From positions 682,001 to 746,000 of the forward strand of contig NZ_CP102081.1 of assembly GCF_024582695.1 (NCBI RefSeq): a stretch of DNA of 64,000 bases, written 5' to 3'. The DNA is from Mycoplasma sp. 1578d (GTDB taxonomy: Bacteria > Bacillota_I > Bacilli_A > Mycoplasmatales > Metamycoplasmataceae). Below, in pieces: positions 20,501 to 33,218 of this stretch. Every line of letters begins with the position of its first letter. The stretch's first letter is position 1. A program made the translations under genes and the position numbers. Under the pieces are notes generated by a model. The model was not told where the DNA came from. It worked only from the letters and a program-made list of their open reading frames with translations, and did not search any database.

Positions 20501-23500
20501 AATGCTTGTTTGTCAAAATTGCTAATTGAAATATTATGTTGGTCTAAAAAGCTGTTTAAAGCACCTGCAACTACTTTTTGAACGATTGGTTCTTTAAGTA
20601 ATGATTCAAGAATTGTTTTTCCTTGTTCTTTGAATTTGCTGAAAATACTTTGGTTTTTAATTATGCTAAAAACAATTCCCAATATATCATTGCTGGTTGA
20701 TAATGAGATAGCACCACTAGTGATTTGAGGAACTACTGCATTAACAATTTCAGTAACTGATGGATATTTAAGTGCTGAATCAATTAATGCATTTAAATCC
20801 TCTTTTGAAATGTATCTAAAAATTGGTTTATTAATATCTAAAGCATTGATTTTTGGTTTGATTCAATTAGAAATGACACCGTGTTTAATTAATCCGCCGG
20901 TTAATTGTGATATTGTTTTGTCAAGACCTGTTTTTAAACCGCCAAGAATTCCCGAACCTCACGAACTTCATCCAGAGAGTTTATCTCAAATTCCTCTTGG
21001 ACTGAAGAAAAAGCTTTGACGAATTGATGGAATAATTCTAGCAACTTCATCTGATGGTTTTTCTTTAAATCGTTTTGATTTGAGAATTTCAAAAACTCTA
21101 TTTAAGATTGGGTTTGTTATATTAAGCGAATCAATTATCACATCAAAATGATAAGCAAATTGAGTTAAGAACTCATTAACATCTTGCTCATCAATTCTTA
21201 CATCATATGTTTTTAAAGTTGTTTTTAAAAACTGTAGAACAATATCTTTAATTTCTTTAGTTGATAATATATCTTTAACTAAACTTCTTAATCCGCTTTC
21301 CAATTCAGCAACATCAATAATTTCAAAGGTCTTGTCAATAATATCAGCATACGATTTAACATTTGAATATTCATTAAATTTCTCAATTGATTTTCTAATC
21401 ACAGTGGTTAAAACTGATTTAAAGTGACTATTAGAATGGATAAACTTAATTAATTCTTTAAATGAATTTAATGGAATAAATTTAATTAATTGAGCTTTGA
21501 GTTGTTCTCCAAGAGAACCTTCAATCATATTGGCAAACTCTTGTGAGTCAAGTGTTTTGAAGACATTATCAAAAATGGTTAATAAATCGTTTTTATTTTC
21601 ATTTAATAGTTTTGAACTTGATAAGGTACGAATTAATCCTGTGACTTTGTTTTCTGTATCTTGTGCAAATACGTTTTTTACTCCATTAACTATTGATGAA
21701 GCAATACTGATAATATTTCCAAAATCTAATCCATTAACTTTAAGGAAATCTATTACTGATTCAAAAGCAATTGAACTAATTCCTAGTTGTTGATCAAAAA
21801 TATCAAACACTGATAAAAGATTATTTACTATTCTGCTTTTATCATCAATTCCATTTAATATTTTATTAGCTTGTTGATCATTTAAAGCATTGGTAAGAAG
21901 TTTAGAAAGAACTTTTCTAAATTCTTGATCTTTAACTGCAATATTTAATAAATCAACAAAGTGCTGTTTAATAGAACTAGTAAATTCTTTTTGAGCAAAT
22001 GCAATTTTAATGAGTTCATTATATGAGCTTGCATTAGCAAAAATGTCAACACGATCCACAACAAAGTCAATGATTTTGTTTACCATTTGTTTAACATTAT
22101 CATTGCTTAAAATGTTTGTGAAGGTTGTTTTAAGGTGTTCTTTAGTATCACCAATTTTTTGAGCAATTAAATCAAGTGGAATTAGAGCAACAATTTTCTC
22201 AATATTAGCTGTGGTGTAGTGTTTGTTAAAGAAGAATTTTAAAATTTCTTTAACGCTTTGTTTGTTATTTCCTTGTAATAAACTTGAATTAATCAATGCT
22301 TTAACAATGTTAAAGTTTTGTAATTTAAGAGTTTGTGGTAGAGTTGGAATAAATTCGTCAATAACTTGATCAATTGAATTTGATGATTGGACTTTTTGCT
22401 CTAAATTGTTAAGTAATTTGTTAACAAATGTGCTTTGAGCATCTTTGTTATTAAATTCTTGAATAAAGTTTCTAATTCCAGAAGCAAGATCTAAATTAAT
22501 AGTTTGACTATAACCTTGACTAGTTAGTAGTTTATTAGCAACTTTTAAAATAATTTTATCTAGATTGCTTGAATCTAAAGTTTTAGTAATAAGGCTTTCT
22601 ATTTGTGATTTTTGTGAATTAAGAACTTGTGAATCTTTAAGTATCTTGAATACAAGTTCTTGGATAGTATCTAATGAATTAGTTCATTCTGTATGATCAA
22701 TTAAGTAATTGATCATAAATGAAACAAGTTGTTCAAGATTTTCAACTTTTACTAGTTCTGTAACAAGAGCTTTGAGTGCATCTTTGTCAAGATAATTGTC
22801 AAGATTTCCTTGAAGTGACTCAATTTCTTCATTAATAAATGCTGTAATAGTTCCTTGTTGAATCAGTTTTTTAGCCACAAACATCAAAATAGCTTTAATT
22901 GCTTGTTTATTATTAGTAAAAATTTTCGAACTAATAACTTGGTTAAGGAAGTGTTGAGGATTTTCGCTAAATTTGTTAGTAATAATAGTTGTTAAATGAA
23001 CAAATAATTGGCCATTAAAATCTGGGTTTTTAGCACTAATCACTGTTGAAAGTCTGCTAAATAATCCATCTACTAATGTGTTATAAATTCCAAGATTATT
23101 TAATAAGTCAACAAGATTTTGACTAACATCATCAGAAAATTGTTCAAGTTCACTTGAATTTAAGTTATCAATTCCCACAGCACTTGAAAGTGCTTTAGTA
23201 AGTGCAAATTTAGCAATTTCTTTGAGCTTAGTATCTGCTTTATATTTGGTTACAAGTTCTTTAAATGCTTCTTTAGCTTTGTTAGTAATATCTAATTTGC
23301 TAAGTAATAATTTTAATAATTCGTTAAATGAGTTTGCTTGTTTAATTGCGTTTTTATCTTGGAGTGTGCTTGAAATTCCTGTTAAAACAAACTCTTTGAA
23401 TTTATCTGAACTAAATAATTTTTGAATAGTATATTTTAAATTCTCATCAGAAATATATACTTGAATTTGGGTTTTGAGATCGCTAGGAATAAGTGAAATT

Positions 23501-26500
23501 AAACTATTAACAAATTGTGCATCATCTTTTATTTTAATAAAGATATTTTCAGCAATTTTATTGAATTTATCTTTGTTTGTAGGAAGTAAACGATCAGCGA
23601 TTAGATGAACAAGTTTAATAATGTTGGTTTCTAAATTGTTTGAATTTAATAAAACACTAAACTGATTAATTAATTTATTAACAAGGTCTTGTATTGAATT
23701 TGCATGCGAATCTTGTGCAAATTCATTTAAAGCTTGGAAACTTTTATCGATAATTCCAAATTCTGTTTCAAAATCATTAAACAATGCTAATAGTGCACTA
23801 AATAATTCTTGTGGACTTTGAACTTGATTTAAAACTCAATTGTATGGTGAATTTTGAATTTTTGAATGAAGAATGCTTGCTAGTACGCTTTGAACATTAG
23901 TATTTTGGAATGTTTTTCTTAATAAAGCACTTATATGAGCTTTGGCAGCTTGAAGAAAATCTACATTTTTAAGTGCTTGAAGTGCTAATTCAACATGATC
24001 ATTTGCACTTGCATATTCACCTGCATGATCAATAAACGAAGGAATAAGGGCTTTGATTAATTGAATAAATTCATTATCTTTAAGAATTTCTCGAACAAAA
24101 TGGTTAAGATTGGTGATTTGGTCTGAGCTTAAACTCAAACTTGAAACTGTTGAACTAATATCGATTTGATCAACTAAATTAGTGTATGTGTCTTTTGTGC
24201 TAATTTGATCAACAAAACTCATTGAGAGTAGTTTTAAACTATCTGTTTCTTTTTTAAATAAATTACTCGACAATAAATGTTGAATTAATCCAAAGCTTGA
24301 AAAATCAAATGAAGAAGTAATTGTGTGAGTGAGATTGCTTAAAATTTTATCAACATCTTTTTCTTGTTCAATTAAAGCAAAAATATTGTTAATAAGTTTT
24401 TCAAGTGTACCAGTTGATTCAAGGTATGGAATGATTGAAGTAAGGACATTTTGAGCAACAGTACTTAATTGATCAATGTTAAAGTTAATCCCATAACTAC
24501 TTGCAACTTTATTTAAAAGTTTTGAGACTGTAACATTTAATTTGTTGTTTTGTAACAATTCTTTTAAAAGAGGGGTGATATGCTGTTTAACATTATTAAT
24601 CAATGAAGGAATTTTTAAAATTGAATTAACTAATTCTTTTGGAGAATTTAAATGATTAATTCAATCATTGTTGTTAATGACCGAATCAATAATAGTGAAG
24701 ATAAAATCTTTTAAACTATCAGTTCGAATGATTCTTAATAATAAATCCCCAATTTCAGTAGCATCTACATAGTCTTTTGCCGGAGACTTAAGTAATGTAG
24801 GAATAAGGGTGTTAAGAATTAAATTATCAAAAACTTGATTTTCTAAAGCGATTCCATAAACAGCTTTTAATAAATCAGCAAGTGCTTGTTTATTGCTGCT
24901 GAAAATTGATAAATCAAATATTTTTTGAATAAAATCTTTGGGTTTGTTAGTAACTTTTTGTGCAAAAATTTCTCCAATTGCTTGTGGAATAGTGTTAAGC
25001 ACACTAATTGGATTAGAGCTATTTTTTGCTGAACTAATTTTTTCAAATAATTTATCAATCAATGGATCAAGGATGTCAAAACTATCAATAATGGTTTTAA
25101 AGTTTCTTGCAAATCCTTCGATAAATTGTGAGTTATGTGATGAATTAGGATCTAATTTTAAATAACTGTATAGCTCAGTTAAAATGGTTTTGAAAAGTGG
25201 TTGAAACTCACTTTTACCAATTAATGAAGCTAAAAGGTTTTTTGCACTAGTTTTAATCTTTTCAAAATTAACAGTTTTAATAACTTTTGAAACTAAATCT
25301 TCAAGTGAAATCGCGTTTTGTATGGTTTGATATGAATCTAAAACTCCATTAATCACTTCTTTAAGAATAGTTTTAGTATCATCAAGTGAGAAGATTAAAT
25401 TAATTAGCGAATTAAATTTCTCATCAGTAATTGAGTTGCTAATAAATGTTTGAGTTGGACCTGGAAGTAGCCCAGTAAAAACAGATCCTACGTTAAGTTG
25501 TGATAAGTGTTCAACAATATTATTAAGTAGAGTTTTGAAATAATCTTTGTGATTTTGTAAAAGTTGTGAACTAGTAATATCATTTATTAACTCAATTACT
25601 TTATTAAGGTTGGATTGCTGTGATAAATTGAATGTTTTTTCAGCGGCTGAATTAAGTGATCTTGAAATGATGTCTGGAAGTTGTGATCAACCAGCGTGAT
25701 ATGAGTTGTCAATTAAATCATTAATTAAATTACTAATAAATGAGGTAACAAGAGAGTTGTTCTTAACAAATGAAATTAATTCACCTATTGCATTATGAGT
25801 TCCTTGTTCATCTAAGTTATTATCTAAGTGCTGTTTAACTAAAAATTTGTAGAAGGTGCTTGAAATAGTTTTCTTAACTAAATTATTTTCAAGGTTTTGT
25901 TTCACTAAATCAATTAATGGCTGTTTAAATTCTAAAATTAAATCTTGTTTATAGCTTAAACCATCTAAAAATTCAATAAATGAATTTGATTTAGCCAATT
26001 CTTTTGCATTATCAAGAATATGATTAAATAATTTTTTAACCAGTAAAATAAATTGATTATCAGCAAATAACAATTGAGCTAGATTATCAATTTCATTCTG
26101 AGTGGTAATATTTTGAGCAATTAAACTGCTTAAACCTAAATCAGAAAGGAATTTGCCTTTTTGATTTGAAGTCCTCATTTTTTGAAGAAATTCATCAAAA
26201 ATTTCTTTGATAGTTTCTTTTTGTGAACTGACTAATGGCGAATCTAAAATAGCACTAAGAAGTAGTGGGTTGCTATCAAAATCTAGAGCAGTCACTAAAG
26301 TGTTTTGAAGTTGTGCTTGAATTTGATCAAAGTTTTGTGAATTTGCTAAATGATCAAAAAGAGCATCAATTAGTGGATCTTTTAAATTGCCTTTATTTAT
26401 AACATCTTTGATAAATGTGCCAATTCCAGAACCAAGAGTTTGAAGTTTGATTTCATCAAGTGAAATTGAGTATTTTTCTAATAATACGTTAATTGTTTTA

Positions 26501-29500
26501 GCAAAAGTTTTATTAAGCGAAACTACACTTAAAGTGTCATCGACAAGATGACCAAGCGAATCTTTAAATGCTCCTTTTAACTCAGGTTCTTTTAGTAAGG
26601 CGATAAATACTTCATTAAAACTTTTAACATCAGTGTTTCAAACTGGATTTTTGATAATGTAGCTTACTGAATCTAAAATCACATCTTTAAATCCATTTGT
26701 TTTTACCATTTTATGGATAAAATCGATTGCTTCATCTTTATCAAGATATTTAGCATAACTTGGTTGATCTAATTGTGGTGTTAACAAGCTAATTAATGAT
26801 TTAGATATAAAGTTAGCTGGATTAACTTTGTTTCAAAGTTTATCAACCACTTGCACAAATACTTGTTTAAAGTTTTGTGAATTTACCAATGGCAATTTCA
26901 TTAACCCTTTAACAAATTCAAAAGTATCTTGAGTTACTTTTTGTGAGATTAATTGGCTGATTTCTTGTGGAATAGTTCCAAGAATTTCAATTGGAGTTAA
27001 GCTACTTTGAGCTTTTTTGAAGTTTTCAAATACTTTTTGAATAATTTGATCAGTTAAACCTAAATAATCAAGAAGTGATTTAATTGATCCAGAAACATTA
27101 TTAGCAAATTCAAACACTGCTAAATCACTAGTGTTTAATCCGATTTGTCCAAGTGCATTTAATAATAGATTGCTGGTAATTTTAGTAAATTGCGAAGATG
27201 ATAAAAGTTCATTAATAATAGCTTTTAAATTAGTTTGAATTGAGTCTAAATTAATAGTTTTCAGTATTTTTTGTACTAATTGATCAAAGCTACTAAAGTT
27301 AGCAAATTGTTGTGTATTATCGACTAAACTTGCAACAATATCATTAACAATTGTTTTAGATTTTTCTAAACTAAAAATGTGTTTGATTAATAAAGCAAGA
27401 TTTTTTTCTCCACCATATTTATAAAGTTGCTCAGCAAATGAACTTGGTAGAGCTTTCATCACTAGTGATGGTAATCATTCTTGACTTGAATTAAGAACAT
27501 TTTTTATTAGTTGTTTAATTAAGTTTTTATTTTGATTGATTAAATTTGAATTAAATAGACCATGTAATAAGTTCATTAATTTTGGATTATTATTACTAAA
27601 ATCGAATAAGGTTCCAAGCACATTGTTAAATGCAGATTTTATTACACTTGAAAAATCAGTATTTGGATTGACGCTTAGATCATCTAAAATTCCTTTAATG
27701 ATTTCTTTTAATAAGTTGTCTTTAAGTAATGAAGTGCTTGCAAAGTTTAAAAAGTCTTTGGTAAATTTAGAAGTTTGGGTGCTGCTTATGTTCTGGCTTA
27801 GATGATTATCAACTAAATATTGATGGAAAATATCGGCGAAAAGATCCTGCATTTCAGGGTTTTCAAAGATATATCCAGCAATTTTTGAAATCGAATCTGA
27901 AAGCGATTCAAAGTCTTGATCGTTTTTCAAGAATGCTAAAAGAACATCTTTATAGCTTTGAACTTGTTCAAAATTTACTGAATGATTAATAAAAATATTG
28001 GCAATATTTTTTAAGAGTGTAACAAAGTTTTTATCAGAAACAATTTTTCTCAAGACTGATTTAACTGAGGATTCTTTGAGTTTATCTTTAGTTACTTGTT
28101 CAATTTTTGTGGTTAAAAATTGAACAATTTCTTCTGAATAAGTACTTAATCCATTGGAGAGAAGCGATTCAAGTAATCGATTAATACGTTCTTTATTTTC
28201 TTTAATTAAATCACTTTTAGCCACTACTGAAATTAATTTAACAATATTAGCTTCATTTAAGAAATTAGAAAGTAGTAATTTTGGAATCGCGTCTAAAGTA
28301 AGTGTTTTTGAAGCCTTAAGTTCACGTAATTGAACTTGAAGATTGTAAAAACTATCTTTAATTCCTTTTGAACTTAATAATTCACCAAAGATTGAAACTA
28401 AATCTGAAACTCTTTCTCCAAAGTATTTTTCGTTTCTAAGTGGATTGATTTGGATTTCAAAAGTAGATTGATTTTCTAAATAAGATTGGCTTGAATCACC
28501 AATAGCTTGAATTGGATTTTGATTTGGTTCAATTTGCGCTTGAAGTGTATCTGAATCAGTTAGCAAGAACTCTTTGTTAAAGTCATAACCTTGATAGTTT
28601 TTAACTCCTAACTTATTAGTAGTGAGTTTCAAATAAAGATCCATGGCCATTTTTTTGTAACCAAGAGTATTCGGATGAATATCAAGTAGAACAGTTGATA
28701 ACTCATCGGCGTTTTTAGTTCAGTATTTTGAATTATATAAATCAACATAATTAATTGAACTAAATCTTGCTGCTGATTTAAGTGTTGAATTAAGTACTCC
28801 TACTAAATAGTCTAAAGGAGAAATATTGATTGGGAGATTTCCGAAAATATGTTTAAGATAACTATCAAAAATCTCTTTAAGTCCTAATAATGGAGCTGGA
28901 TAACTAACAATATTAATATTTGCTTGAGGTGCTAAAGCTTTAATATTGGCGATTAAAGTGTTAATTCTTTGATTAATTTCCGATAGAGCATTCCCTAAAA
29001 CACTATTGACAAATTTAATTAATTCTCCGTATGAAGGTTCTTTTGAAATAAGTGTTTTAAAAATGTCGATTAGATTATAGTTTTGAATGTTCTTAGCAAT
29101 TAATTCAAAAAAATCATTTGCTCCAAGAGTAAAAGTAACTAAATTTGCCCGTGCTAATCTAGTTTTAAAATCAGCTAATTCACTTGAAAATTGTGAATTA
29201 TAAACATTTTTAAAAAATTCTGATTTGTTATCGGTTTGATAATCAACTCCTAAAAACTTAATTCAGTCTAAAATAGTTGTTCCTGAATAGGCAAAATTTT
29301 TAAATTCATTAACACGATTTTCATGATTTAACAAGCGAGCTAAAAAAGCTGGATACGAAAGTCCATCAATTGCTCCAGATTGTGTTTTTTCTCCTTGATA
29401 ATCTCTTGGTAATGTACCGTCAAAACCGGCGGTAATTGAATCTCCAAAAGCGACATAATTAATTTTGTTTTCTTTCTTGATATAATGTTCAGATACTAAT

Positions 29501-29751
29501 TTATCAGAATTAGAATCAACTCTGTCAGTAAATATTTTTGGTAAAAAAGACTCATCATTGTTTGCTTGTTGAGTTGCACTTTTAATTTTGGGTGCATTTT
29601 GCTCAAGTTCTTGGTTATCAGTTGTAAGATTAATTTTGGGATCTTCAGCTTGAATTGGTAAAGAAGAACCGGGTGCGTTACATGAAGCAACAAAAGCTGA
29701 CGATACCGAAAGTAATGATAACCCAATAATAAGATTTCTTTTTTTAGACAT
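17518..29751 (-). CDS. Giant lipoprotein with N-terminal SGNH/GDSL hydrolase domain and helical repeats
   Basis: 4077 codons in one frame; I checked the stretches between the long open segments and found only TGA (Trp). The start is ATG 29749-29751 (GGAG upstream). The lipoprotein signal ends at AFVASC, lipidating Cys24. An SGNH hydrolase domain covers about residues 95-370: block I FGDSITAGFDG (Ser105), block II YSGTT (Gly157), block III GANDFF (Asn212), block V LLDIHPNTLGYKK (Asp357, His359). It could hydrolyse host lipid or carbohydrate esters at the cell surface. From about residue 515 come about 14 divergent, mostly helical repeats of about 218 residues. The C-terminal 130 residues are rich in Trp, Tyr and Asn (PLFWNGTWDNVEAYVSLGQQ) and look globular. 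Substrate is unknown; the repeats may act as a long stalk. Confidence 0.9.
18270..28210 (-). repeat. Protein-level tandem repeat array, about 650-675 bp per unit
   Basis: A motif like NKxxIKxLL recurs at near-constant spacing: about 28190 (ENKERINRLLESLL), 27530 (NQNKNLIKQLI), 26870, 26220 (SQKETIKEIF), 25545, 24885 (SNKQALADLL), 24245, 23575 (TNKDKFNKIAE), 22905 (TNNKQAIKAIL), 22265 (GNNKQSVKEIL), 21590 (ENKNDLLTIF), 20285, 19610 and 18975 (TNNKNLIKSAF). Each interval is about 640-675 bp, except one double interval between 21590 and 20285. Other motifs keep the register (IPQxI, FANxxSFxxL). Nucleotide identity is low, so the units are old. Positions are by eye. Confidence 0.7.
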
Positions 29752-30018
29752 AAACTCTCCTTAGTGTAAAGCTTCAGTAATAAAAATTTAATTCGTTGTT
29801 TAAGTATTTATATTATACTAAAACTTATTTAAATCTGGCCTTGATAAATATTTAAAAAAGCAAAAATAAAAATTTTATTTCAACATTTATTAAGTAAATA
29901 TAAGTAAATTTACTTAAATTTACATCTATGTAGAATCTTTTTCATAAAATAGCTCATTTAGATGATTATTTTTGCTTTATAATTTAAATAACTTCGCTTG
30001 CACAATTAAAGGAGAAAT
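29752..30018. promoter_or_regulatory. Divergent promoter region between giant GDSL lipoprotein and trpS
   Basis: Minus strand: TATAAT at 29812-29817, about 60 nt before the lipoprotein start. Plus strand: TATAAT at 29978-29983, 35 nt before the trpS start, whose RBS is AAAGGAGAAAT. Between them is a 16-bp perfect palindrome, TAAGTAAATTTACTTA, at 29901-29916, preceded by a half copy at 29891-29900. I see no gene and no T-box-like leader here. Confidence 0.6.
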
Positions 30019-31029
30019 ATGAAAAGATTAGTTAGCGGAATCAAGCCTACTGGAGAACTTACCTTAGGAAATTATATTGGGGCAATTGCCAATTTTATTA
30101 AGCTCCAAGATGAATATGAATCATATTTTTTTGTTGCTGATATGCACGCTTTAACAACCGGAACTGTTGATCCAATCGAACTTGAACAAGCTCGTAAAAG
30201 CACGGTGGCACTCTATTTAGCTTGTGGTTTAGACCCACAAAAAACCATTATTTTTTATCAATCTTCAATTTTAGAACACACACAAATGATGTGATTGTGC
30301 AATTCTGAAACCACAGTTGGAGAGCTTGAAAGAATGACTCAATTTAAAGACAAAGCTCAAAAACTTGTCCAAGGAAATGGAACTATGAAAATTCCGAGCA
30401 ACTTGCTTATGTATCCAGTGCTTATGGCATCTGATATTCTACTTTATAATCCAGAAATTGTGCCTGTTGGTGAAGATCAAGTTCAACACATTGAACTTAC
30501 TCGCAACATTGCAGAAAGATTAAATCGTAAATATAATTTAGATTTAAATATTCCAGAAGGATTTATTCCTCAAGTTGGTGCTAGAGTCAAATCGCTCACC
30601 GATCCAACATCTAAAATGTCTAAGAGTGATAAAAGTTCCAAAGGAACTATTTACTTACTTGAAGATCCTGAGAAAGCGTACAAAAAAATCCTTAAAGCTG
30701 TTACTGATTCAGAGGGGAAAGTTTATATTTCAGAAAATAAACCAGGAGTACTAAACTTACTCACTATTTATGCTTCATTAAAAGATATGACAATTCAGCA
30801 AGCTGAAGCACACTTTAAAGATGTAGATTATAAAGAATTTAAAGAACAAGTGGCTAGCGTAGTTAAAGAATTACTTATCAATATTCAAGAAAAATATCAC
30901 AAAGCACTAAAAAATGTGGATCAAATTGCTCATCAAGGAAGAATCAAAGCTCAAAAAATAGCTAAAGAAACTGTCAATAAAGTTCAAAAACACATGGGAC
31001 TTTACAGGGAAATTAATGAAAGCAAATAA
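30019..31029 (+). CDS. trpS: Tryptophan-tRNA ligase
   Basis: 336 codons from ATG 30019, with AAAGGAGAA 5 nt upstream; TGA-Trp at 30292-30294. It activates tryptophan and charges tRNA-Trp; in this genetic code that includes a tRNA reading UGA. It is a class I synthetase: the HIGH-equivalent is TLGNYIG (residues 15-21) and the KMSKS loop is in PTSKMSKSDKSS. The Trp-pocket region GEDQVQHIELTRNIAERLN is conserved. It has the usual bacterial TrpRS length. Its last 14 bp overlap the start of thrS, so the two synthetases are probably made from one mRNA. Confidence 0.97.
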
Positions 31030-32758
31030 AGAATTAAATCACACTACCAGCCACCTTCTTGGTGCTGCCGTGGAAAAATTATATCCTAACGTTAGACTGG
31101 GGTTTGGACCAGCAACAAGTGAAGGATTTTATTATGATTTTGAATTCGAAACATCAATTAGCGATACCGAATTAAATAAAATCGAAAAAATGATGAAAAA
31201 ACTTGCTTCACGCAATTTGGTAACGCAAGAAGTGTCAATTGATGAATATTCATTTGAAAATAAACCATATAAACAAGAGCTTTATAACGAACTTAAGGCT
31301 GATGGTAAAAATATCACATTTTACGCACTGATTGATCCACTTAACAATGAAAAGGTTTTTGTTGATCTATGTGCTGGCGGACACATTGAAAACACTAAAA
31401 ATATCAAAAACTTTAAACTCACTTCACTTGCAGGTGCGTATTGGAGAGGCGATTCAAATAACATCCAATTAACCAGAATTTACGGAACAAGTTGACAAAC
31501 CAAAGAAGAACTTGATCAATATTTAGCAATCCTGAAAGATCGAAAAGAACGAGATCACCGTAAAATTGGAAAAGAACTCAATCTTTTCACCTTTCACCCA
31601 TATGCAGGTCAAGGATTGCCAATTTGGCTCGAAGATGGAATGTACATTCATAATGAAATTAAAAACTTAATTTTAAAAATGGATCGTAAATACGGAATGA
31701 GAGAGGTGCTCACTCCACACTTTGGTGAAGAGACTTTATATCAAACTTCGGGACACTTGGCTCATTATAAAGATGATATGTTCAAACCTATTATTGCCGA
31801 TACTCAAAAACTCTATCCTCGTCCAATGACTTGTCCGCACCATGTTCTTTGTTATAATCATCAAAAAAGATCGTATCGTGACCTTCCCCTACGTTTTTCC
31901 GAACAATCACAACTTTATCGCTATGAAAAATCAGGAGCACTCACTGGACTAGAACGTGTCCGTGGAATGTTGTTAACCGAAGGACACTTGTTTGTGCGTA
32001 AGGATCAAATTGCCCAAGAATTCAAATACATGTATCAGTTAATCAAGGAAACTCTTGATATTTTCAAGATTAAAATTGACTATATTTCACTTTCACTCAG
32101 GGATAAAGACAATAAAGAAAAATATTATGATAATGATGCCATGTGAGATCAAGCCGAAGATCAATTACGTGCCGTTTTAAACGAATTAGGGGTTAATTAC
32201 GAAGAAAAATTGGGGGAGGCGGCCTTTTACGGTCCGAAAATGGACATTCAAATCTTCACTGCTTTAGGACACGAAATTACCGTTTCAACTTTACAATTAG
32301 ACTTTTTACTCCCTGAGCGTTTTGGTATTACTTTTACAAACGATCAAGGAAAAGAAGAAATGCCAATTCTAATTCACCGTGGATTAATCGGAACTTATGA
32401 ACGTTTTGTGGCCATTTTACTGGAACAAAGTAAAGGTGTATTGCCTTTTTGACTTGCTCCAAAACAAATTACTGTCATTCCGGTAAATATGGAACATGAC
32501 TTTGAATACGCTCAACAAGTTAACGAAAAATTTTATGCACTTGGTTTTAGAAGCAAAATTGATTCACGTGATGAGCGTATGAATAAAAAAATCCGTGAAG
32601 CTCAAATGTCTAAATCTAAATTCCAAGTTATTTTAGGACAAAAAGAAAAAGAAAATAACACTGTTTCATTCCGTAAGTATGGGGAAAATACCACCCAGAC
32701 AATGGGTTTTGAACATTTTGTGCAAATGCTTAATGAGTTAAAAAATAATTATGAATAA
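31016..32758 (+). CDS. thrS: Threonine-tRNA ligase, form without TGS domain
   Basis: 580 codons, with several TGA-Trp codons. Class II synthetase that charges tRNA-Thr. The protein begins directly at the editing domain: HTTSH (residues 9-13) and DLCAGGHI form the HxxxH...CxxxH site that removes mischarged Ser. The catalytic domain has motif 2 (YRDLPLRFSEQSQLYRYEKS, then GLERVRG), the zinc-binding region (RPMTCPHHVLCY) and motif 3 (HRGLIGTYERFVAILLEQ). The C-terminal anticodon-binding domain follows (ITVIPVNMEHDFEYAQ). The N-terminal TGS domain of about 60 residues found in most bacterial ThrRS is absent. ATG 31016 overlaps trpS, and upstream sequence in this frame is inside trpS, so the short start is credible. 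Confidence 0.96.
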
Positions 32759-33176
32759 TTCCAAAAGTGCAATCTTAATTAAATGGACTTTATGAGCACT
32801 TCTTATTATAAATTTAGCAATTTTAATTCTAATTAGTCGTTCAATTAGTGGAATAAACATTAATTATCCCCCTTATTTGAAATTAATTGTGACTTTAATT
32901 ACAATGCTAAATTGAACAATTATTAGCGTTGTGATGATTGTTTATAAAATCTCTAAAATCAGAATTCACTATATGATTATGTTTGTAATAGGAATTGCTC
33001 TAGCATTAAGTTGAATTCCGCTTTATAATAGTCAAAACAAATCATTTCAATGAATTTATTTCTCAGGAGATATTTTCGTAATTTCTACAATTTTAGCAAT
33101 AAATTATTTTTTAAACATTGTTTTTGTTAGACCAAACTTAATTTTAACTTTAAGAAGATATCTAAAAGTAAAATAG
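32751..33176 (+). CDS. Small four-helix membrane protein of unknown function
   Basis: 141 codons from ATG 32751 to TAG 33174-33176. It is visible only if four TGA codons are read as Trp. ATG overlaps the thrS end by 8 bp, so it is translationally coupled to the synthetases. There are four hydrophobic helices: WALLIINLAILILI, LIVTLITMLNWTIISVVMIV, MIMFVIGIALALSWI and IFVISTILAINYFLNIVFV. The N-terminus is short and the C-terminus ends in basic residues (RPNLILTLRRYLKVK). No family recognised. Its C-terminal codons form half of the operon terminator. A role linked to threonine or tryptophan uptake cannot be supported from sequence alone. Confidence 0.8.
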
Positions 33177-33187
33177 ATATCTTTTTA
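33155..33187 (+). terminator. Intrinsic terminator of the trpS-thrS operon
   Basis: AAGATATCT (33155-33163) pairs with AGATATCTT (33175-33183), followed by TTTT. The stem includes the end of the small membrane protein gene. Confidence 0.8.
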
Positions 33188-33218
33188 TTAATTTATAATT
33201 ATAAATATTAAAAACAAA

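Noticed and set aside
29752..30018. T-box riboswitch before trpS
   Set aside because: I find no specifier loop or T-box sequence, and the likely -10 box is only 35 nt before the ATG.
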